Under the pieces are notes generated by a model, which worked only from the letters and a program-made list of their open reading frames with translations, made no database searches and was not told the DNA's origin. This document shows positions 4,571-9,047 of a stretch of 9,047 bases of DNA, one piece after another. The translations under genes were made by a program, and so were the position numbers. Source of the DNA: Actinomycetota bacterium (GTDB lineage: Bacteria; Actinomycetota; Thermoleophilia; Gaiellales; Gaiellaceae); assembly GCA_019234175.1 (NCBI GenBank), contig JAFALP010000135.1, positions 1-9,047 of the forward strand, read 5' to 3'. How positions within the stretch are numbered: the stretch's first letter is position 1; every line of letters begins with the position of its first letter.

Positions 4571-6126
4571 AGCCCGAGCACGCCGGCCACTGCGAACCCG
4601 GCGATGGCTTCCCATTCGAACCGGTCGACACGCGCCAGCAGCGCGGACGACAGGAGCAGAGACCCGATGATGATGGATGCGCCCATCCGGTTGGCGATCG
4701 ACCGTAGGTGCCCTTCGACCTCCTCGAGCCCGGCCGGGGCGATCGCGACCTTCAGCGATCCCTGCTCGAGTTGGGTCACCACCTGCCCGAGGCGTTGCGG
4801 CAGCCGTCCGAGCGGGTGCAGCTGCGTGGAGAGGAACGCGAGCAGGCGGCTCGGTTCCAGATAGCGCTCGGCCTCTGCGAGCATGACGTCGAGCGACCCT
4901 CGTTCGACGAGGCCGAACGGGTCGAGCTCGGGGTCGAGGGTGCGCGCGATCGAGTCGGCCTGTGCGAGCGTCTTGCCGACGAGCGCGAAGGTGGTCGGAA
5001 GCACGATCCTGTGCCGCACGGCCAGTTGCTGGAGCTCGGCGAGTGAACGACCTGCGCTGATCCCCGAGAGGCGCCGCCAGTGCACGCGCGGGAGGATCCG
5101 CCGGACCTCCTGCACGAAGAGCGCGCGGTCCGCGTCGACTCCGACGAGGGACAGGGACATGACCAGCTCGGCGACGTCGTCGGCGCGGTTCTGCGCGATT
5201 GCGAGCAGGAGGAGCGACAAGCCCTGGCGCGTGTCGTCGTCGAGTCGTCCGAGAAGGCCGAAGTCCAGGAGCGCGAGCCGGCCGTCCGGAGTCAGAAGGA
5301 CGTTGCCGCTGTGAGGGTCGGCGTGGAAGAGGCCCTCCACGACCACCTGGTGCACGTAGGCCTTGAAGAACTCTTGCGCGAGCTCCTGTCCGAGCGCCGG
5401 GTCGATCGCCGACGATGCGGCCACACGTTCACCGTCGATCCACTCGAGAACGAGGATCCGTTCGCTGACGCAGGGACGGATGACCTCCGGCACGGTGAGG
5501 CGCTGGTAGCCCTCGAGCACCTCCGCGATCAGCTCCGTGTTGTTCGCCTCTTCGAGGAAGTCCATCTCGGCGCGGAGGTGGACTTCGAGCTCGTCGACGA
5601 GCGTCTCGAGCTGGAGGAGTCGCGCCGTCTCCGAATGACCCGCGACGAGGCGGGCACCGGCGCGGAGTACGCCGAGATCGAGCTCGATCTGGTCGACGAT
5701 GCCCGGGCGCCGCACTTTGACGACCACCTCTCGCCCGGTCACCGTGAGAGCCCGGTGGGTCTGGGCGATGGAGGCCGTCGCCAGAGGCACCGGATCGATC
5801 CACACGAACGCGTCCTCGTCCAGGTCCGCGGCGATGACCTGCTCGATCTCCGCGAAGGGCACCGGCGGGACGCTGTCGACGAGCGCGGAGAGCTCCTCGA
5901 CGTAGACGTCCGGCAGCAGGTCCGGACGCGACGAGAGAAGCTGCCCGAGCTTGATGAACGTCGGGCCGAGCTGCTCGAGTGCGGCCCTGAAGGCTCGAGC
6001 CCCCTCCCGCGTCGGAACACGTCCGTTCGTGACGCCGACCTCCGCGAGAACGCGGTGGATCTTCGAGCGCTGCGCCGTCCGGCCGATCACGAGCGCGCGG
6101 CGCGTGCGGGCAAAGCGCGTCGTCAC
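4528..6126 (-). CDS. UbiB / ABC1 / AarF atypical protein-kinase-like ATPase
   Basis: The protein has 532 residues from a GTG at 6126, which overlaps the preceding stop as GTGA. All ABC1 hallmarks are present: the KxGQ motif (K59-L-G-Q62 in GPTFIKLGQLLSSRPDLLP), the Ala-rich loop ATASIAQTH (116-124) replacing the kinase Gly-rich loop, the ATP-binding lysine in VVVKVRRPG (K137), ExD-type LRAEMDFLEEANN (185-196), the catalytic HADPHSGN (268-275) and DFG (288-290). The C-terminus carries two hydrophobic helices (about 484-498 and 507-526), the usual membrane anchor. Members act at the inner membrane, with ATPase activity that supports quinone biosynthesis or lipid distribution. Actinobacteria that use menaquinone also carry several, so the substrate here is unknown. 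It is the second gene of a pair with the DUF4235 protein. It overlaps the J-domain gene tail-to-tail by 43 bp. Confidence 0.93.
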   Translation of the reverse strand: MTTRFARTRRALVIGRTAQRSKIHRVLAEVGVTNGRVPTREGARAFRAALEQLGPTFIKLGQLLSSRPDLLPDVYVEELSALVDSVPPVPFAEIEQVIAADLDEDAFVWIDPVPLATASIAQTHRALTVTGREVVVKVRRPGIVDQIELDLGVLRAGARLVAGHSETARLLQLETLVDELEVHLRAEMDFLEEANNTELIAEVLEGYQRLTVPEVIRPCVSERILVLEWIDGERVAASSAIDPALGQELAQEFFKAYVHQVVVEGLFHADPHSGNVLLTPDGRLALLDFGLLGRLDDDTRQGLSLLLLAIAQNRADDVAELVMSLSLVGVDADRALFVQEVRRILPRVHWRRLSGISAGRSLAELQQLAVRHRIVLPTTFALVGKTLAQADSIARTLDPELDPFGLVERGSLDVMLAEAERYLEPSRLLAFLSTQLHPLGRLPQRLGQVVTQLEQGSLKVAIAPAGLEEVEGHLRSIANRMGASIIIGSLLLSSALLARVDRFEWEAIAGFAVAGVLGLYMIVKIIRTPGEL

Positions 6127-6401
6127 GGATCGCCGGTGCTGCGGCCCGGCCACACGCCGGTGAGATGGGAGAATCCGGTCGCGCCCGCGCGGTCGATCGC
6201 CGCCTTGACCGCTCCGAAAACGGCGCCTTCGACCGCGGCTGCCGCGACGATCTCGGGCCATCTCTTGTCCCGGTCCGTCGCTTTCGGCGCTTCGTCCTCG
6301 TGGGCGAGCGCGCGCCAGATCCACTTGAACGCGGCGCCGGCGACGACTCCGCCGACGACGCCGACGATCAACCCGAAGGGCCTGTACACGAGCCGCGCCA
6401 C
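6123..6401 (-). CDS. DUF4235-type small membrane protein
   Basis: The protein has 92 residues from a GTG at 6401. It has a membrane segment near the N-terminus (PFGLIVGVVGGVVAGAAFKWIW, about 8-29), a charged stretch (HEDEAPKATDRDKRWPE), and a second Ala/Val-rich helix (IVAAAAVEGAVFGAVKAAIDR, 51-71). The pattern YRPFG-membrane helix-WxxL…(D)…W-E-x-x-A-A-A-A-x-x-G is that of the DUF4235 family, widespread in actinobacteria and without known function. GGAG directly abuts the GTG; a second in-frame GTG at 6389 (VYRPFG) has GGAGG 11 bases upstream and is an alternative start. The stop overlaps the UbiB start (GTGA), which predicts translational coupling and suggests a shared membrane-linked function. 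Confidence 0.75.
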   Translation of the reverse strand: MARLVYRPFGLIVGVVGGVVAGAAFKWIWRALAHEDEAPKATDRDKRWPEIVAAAAVEGAVFGAVKAAIDRAGATGFSHLTGVWPGRSTGDP

Positions 6402-6413
6402 CTCCGGCGCGTT

Positions 6414-6463
6414 CCCGGGTTTGCTCGACGTGACACCCGGGCTGTGTTTTTTGGGCACCCGGG
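6414..6463. repeat. Three CCCGGG sites at exact 22-bp spacing in a divergent promoter region
   Basis: CCCGGG occurs at 6414-6419, 6436-6441 and 6458-6463, so each start is 22 bp from the next, about two helical turns. Exactly 12 bases separate the left site from the minus-strand GTG (6401) and the right site from the plus-strand GTG (6476), which makes the array symmetric. Copies 2 and 3 share CACCCGGG. The only long T-run of this stretch (TTTTTT, 6447-6452) lies between copies 2 and 3. It is plausibly an operator array controlling both the DUF4235-UbiB pair and the lipid kinase. Confidence 0.45.
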
Positions 6464-6475
6464 TAGGAGCAGAGG

Positions 6476-7363
6476 GTGAAGGTGGCGGTGATCGCCCATG
6501 CGGGCAAGTCGATCGAAGGCGGCCTGCCGGCGCTTCGCCGGCGGCTCGCCGGCGAGGGGGTCGGCGATCCGCTCTGGTACGAGATCGCGAAGAGCCGGTA
6601 CGCGCCGGCGCAGGCCCGACGCGCCCTCGCCGAGGGAGCCGAGCTCGTGTTCGTCTGGGGCGGCGACGGAACGGTGCAGCGCTGCCTCGACGCCCTCGCA
6701 GGCTCGCCGGCACGTCTCGCCATCGTCCCTGCGGGTTCCGCGAACCTCCTCGCGAGCTTTCTCGGCGTCCCGAAGTCGATCGACCGGGCCGTCGCGATCG
6801 GGCTCCGCGGCGTCTGCAGGACGCTCGACCTCGGACGATTCGACAAGGAGCGCTTCGCCGTCATGGCGGGCGTCGGCTTCGACGCCGCCATGATCCGCGG
6901 GGCCGACGGTCGCCTGAAGGGCAGGCTCGGGCGCGTCGCCTACGTGTGGAGCGGAGCGCGGAGCCTTCGCGAGAAACCGTTCCGCGCACGGATCAAGGTC
7001 GACGGCGTCGTGTGGTTCGAGGGAAGAGCGAGCTGCATTCTCGTCGGGAACGTCTCCGAGCTGTTCGGGGGAATCGAGATCTTCGAAGACGCACGCGCGG
7101 ATGACGGCCGGCTCGAGATCGGCGTCGTGAGCGCCGAGGGCGTTCTGCAATGGGGCCGCACGCTCGCTCGTACGGCATTGAGCAGCGCCGCGCGTTCGCC
7201 GTTCGTGCAGGAGGCGAAGGCGTGCACCATCGAGGTCGAGCTCGGTCGACGAGTCAGATACGAGCTCGACGGCGGGGACCGAAAGAAGGTGAAGTCGTTC
7301 ACGGTGGACGTCGAGCCGGCTGCCCTCTCCGTCTGCGTCCCCGAACGGGAGACGCAGGACTAG
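6476..7363 (+). CDS. Diacylglycerol/sphingosine-kinase-like lipid kinase (DAGK catalytic domain, YegS/LCB5 family)
   Basis: The protein has 295 residues, the typical length for bacterial members, which phosphorylate a lipid hydroxyl (diacylglycerol or similar) with ATP at the membrane face. The nucleotide-binding signature GGDGT is at 62-66 (VFVWGGDGTVQRCLDAL). PAGSANLLASFLGVP (85-99) corresponds to the usual P-x-GT-x-N-D/x-L-A block. AGVGFDAAM is at 131-139, ADDGRLEIGVV at 208-218, and the DG motif ELDGGD at 263-268. The canonical N-terminal NPxSG phosphate loop is replaced by AHAGKSIEGG. The GTG start is supported by AGGAG (6465-6469) 6 bases upstream. No signal peptide is seen. The gene is divergent from the DUF4235-UbiB pair, so lipid- and membrane-linked functions share one promoter region. 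Its TAG overlaps the GH15 stop. Confidence 0.9.
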   Translation: MKVAVIAHAGKSIEGGLPALRRRLAGEGVGDPLWYEIAKSRYAPAQARRALAEGAELVFVWGGDGTVQRCLDALAGSPARLAIVPAGSANLLASFLGVPKSIDRAVAIGLRGVCRTLDLGRFDKERFAVMAGVGFDAAMIRGADGRLKGRLGRVAYVWSGARSLREKPFRARIKVDGVVWFEGRASCILVGNVSELFGGIEIFEDARADDGRLEIGVVSAEGVLQWGRTLARTALSSAARSPFVQEAKACTIEVELGRRVRYELDGGDRKKVKSFTVDVEPAALSVCVPERETQD

Positions 7364-9047
7364 GCGCCGGACTGCTCGGCGGCGCACTCGAGAAGCAGCG
7401 CATGGACGAACGCCTGGGGGAGGTTGCCCCGGAGCTGCCGCTGGGTGACGTCGAACTCCTCGGCGAGGAGGCCCGGAGGGCCGCATGCGGCGCGGTTGCG
7501 CTCGAACCAGCGAGCTGCCGCGACGTGCTCGCCCTGTTGGGTCAACGCGAGCGAGAGCACGAATCCGCAGAAGAGAAACGCGCCCTCGGACTCGCCGAGT
7601 GGGCGCTCGTCCGGCCGGAACCGGTATGCGTAGCCGTCCATCGTGAGCTCGTGCAGGCAGGCGTCGAGGGTCGCGATCGTGCGCGGGTCGTCGACTGCGA
7701 CAGCTCCTCGGATCGCCGGAAGGAGCAGCGCTCCGTCGACGCGGTCGTCCCGGGGCGAACGTTGCCAGCGCCCGCTCGCGTGGAGCGAGGACGCCGACGT
7801 CTCGGCGACGATCGCATCCGCGAGTGCGAGCCAGCGGGCGGCTTCGCTCCCGCTCGGCCAGCCCGCGCTGATCGCGCGCAAACCCGCGGCGCAGATGAGC
7901 CGGCTGTGCGTCCAGTTGTCGGGCTCCAGCTCCCAGATGCCGGCGTCGGCCTCGGTCCAGCGCATCTCGATCGCCTGGGCGGCGATGGCGGCGGCACGAG
8001 CGGAGTCGGCGTCGAGCCGGTCGTTGCGGGCGGCGGCGGCGAAGAGCAGGAGCGCTTCGCCGAAGACGTCGAGCTGGAACTGCTCGCTCGCCTTGTTTCC
8101 GGCCACGGCGGTTCCACCCGGATACCCCGGCAGGTCGAGAGCGTGCTCGCCGGGGACTCGCGCGCCGCTCGTCGTGTACGCGGGCGCGAGGTCGCGGCCG
8201 TGCTCGAGGAGACGGTCTCGCACGAACGCGGTCGCCGTATCGAGTAGTCGAACGGGACCGAGCTTCGCCACCGCCTGACCGGCGAAGCACTGGTCACGGA
8301 TCCACGTGTAGCGGTAGTCGTAGTTCCGGCCCGCGCGCGCTCGCTCCGGAAGCGACATCGTCGCGGAGGCGACCATGCCGCCCGACGCGCTCGTCAGCCC
8401 GGACATGACTGCGTATGCGTGTCGAACGTCTCGTTCCGCCAACGTGCCCTCGAACGCGGGCACCAACTCGCGCCAGGCGGTTTCCGTCTCCTTCCAGGCC
8501 ACGCTCGGGACCGGGATCGGGATGTCGTGCTCGTCGAGGGTGAGCGCGAGCACGAAGTCGTGCTCCTCTCCTTCCTCGAGCGACAGCTCGAGCGCGAGCC
8601 CATCGCGATCGACGGGGCGTGCGCGCTCTCCGCCGGCCCAGCAGGCTCGTACGTCGCCGGTGCTGAAGGTCCAGCGGCCGGAGTCGTCCTGCGCGAGATC
8701 GCGCATCCGCTCGCGCCCGAACCCGGCTCGCAGGGAGAGCGCGACCGACATGCGCGCCGTTCCGGCGCGCGCGATCACGCGGCGGAGCACGACGGCACGG
8801 CTCGCGTGCGCCGGGAGCGCCAACGCTTCACGGCACTCGACGATCGCGTTGTCCTCGGTCACCCACCGGCTGCGCCAGGCGAGGGTGCCCGGCTCGTAGT
8901 AGCCGCCCCAGACGTAGCGGCCGACCGGGTGCAACGAGTACTCCCCGCCGCCGCCCATCAGGGACGAGAACACGGCCTCGTCCGCCCATTGCGGAAAGCA
9001 CATCCAGACGAAGTCTCCGCGCGGCCCGACGAGGATCCCCCGCTCAC
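7360..9047 (-). CDS. Glycoside hydrolase family 15 (glucoamylase/trehalase-like), N-terminus beyond right edge
   Basis: About 561 codons are visible. The frame continues past an internal ATG at 9003 to the window edge, and the preceding residues ERGILVGPRGDFVW match the family's N-terminal block (…LVG..G.I.WMC.P..D), so perhaps 20-40 residues are missing. Numbering from M at 9003, a beta-rich N-terminal domain (about 1-190) precedes the (alpha/alpha)6 catalytic barrel. NYDYRYTWIRD (227-237) is the substrate-binding block, GIWELEP carries the general acid E358, and LLAEEFD carries the general base E515/E516. GNLPQAFVHALLL is the typical ending. GH15 enzymes release glucose from alpha-glucans or, in some actinobacterial members, split trehalose; the sequence alone does not decide between them. 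No signal peptide can be judged. The protein probably acts in the cytoplasm, in storage-sugar use. Confidence 0.9.
   Translation of the reverse strand, partial: ERGILVGPRGDFVWMCFPQWADEAVFSSLMGGGGEYSLHPVGRYVWGGYYEPGTLAWRSRWVTEDNAIVECREALALPAHASRAVVLRRVIARAGTARMSVALSLRAGFGRERMRDLAQDDSGRWTFSTGDVRACWAGGERARPVDRDGLALELSLEEGEEHDFVLALTLDEHDIPIPVPSVAWKETETAWRELVPAFEGTLAERDVRHAYAVMSGLTSASGGMVASATMSLPERARAGRNYDYRYTWIRDQCFAGQAVAKLGPVRLLDTATAFVRDRLLEHGRDLAPAYTTSGARVPGEHALDLPGYPGGTAVAGNKASEQFQLDVFGEALLLFAAAARNDRLDADSARAAAIAAQAIEMRWTEADAGIWELEPDNWTHSRLICAAGLRAISAGWPSGSEAARWLALADAIVAETSASSLHASGRWQRSPRDDRVDGALLLPAIRGAVAVDDPRTIATLDACLHELTMDGYAYRFRPDERPLGESEGAFLFCGFVLSLALTQQGEHVAAARWFERNRAACGPPGLLAEEFDVTQRQLRGNLPQAFVHALLLECAAEQSGA

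Noticed and set aside
5080..7104. Plus-strand open frame of 674 codons
   Set aside because: It is antisense to UbiB, which carries a complete set of kinase-family motifs. The frame is a highly charged artefact of codon bias.
6368..8290. Minus-strand open frame of 640 codons
   Set aside because: It is antisense to the lipid kinase and out of frame with GH15. The translation is Arg-rich and has no recognisable domain.
1..9047. CRISPR array, insertion sequence ends, attachment sites or tandem gene repeats
   Set aside because: No regularly spaced long repeats, transposase or integrase motifs, or matching terminal inverted repeats were seen.

Overview
This is a GC-rich, gene-dense chromosomal window. 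Strong codon bias, many GTG starts, the DUF4235/UbiB pair and the actinobacterial-type small membrane protein suggest a high-GC actinobacterium. My tentative guess is a soil or thermoleophilian lineage such as Gaiellales or Solirubrobacterales; this is inference from gene types and composition only. There is no rRNA, tRNA, CRISPR array, insertion sequence or phage gene that I can support.

Left part (1-2000). The C-terminal tail of a galactokinase-type GHMP kinase runs off the left edge on the plus strand. It converges on a minus-strand pair: a hemolysin III/PAQR-type membrane protein followed 11-12 bp later by a divergent cold-shock-domain protein. Upstream on the minus strand are a 51-codon helical small ORF with a good ribosome binding site, and a two-helix membrane protein of about 104 residues.

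Middle (2000-4570), plus strand, stress-flavoured. The genes are a small heat shock protein (Hsp20), a 57-residue zinc-ribbon protein, an RpoD-family sigma factor (region 2 to region 4) and a short J-domain protein. The non-coding sequence here is rich in structure. A 16-bp perfect hairpin abuts the zinc-ribbon ribosome binding site. Two alternative upstream strands can both pair with the segment that contains the sigma factor's GTG start. A 363-bp gap before the J-domain gene holds a strong hairpin and a 12-bp palindrome.

Right part (4528-9047). A minus-strand pair (DUF4235 membrane protein, then a UbiB/ABC1 atypical kinase, overlapping by GTGA) is divergent from a plus-strand diacylglycerol/sphingosine-kinase-like lipid kinase. 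Their 74-bp divergent intergenic region contains three CCCGGG sites exactly 22 bp apart, symmetric about the midpoint between the two start codons. The lipid kinase converges, sharing a CTAG stop, on a glycoside hydrolase family 15 enzyme whose N-terminus lies beyond the right edge.

I see no clearly new multi-gene system. The most interesting signals are regulatory: the sigma-factor start-codon pairing and the symmetric 22-bp repeat array. Two small genes below ordinary length cut-offs (57 and 51 residues) are also worth noting.
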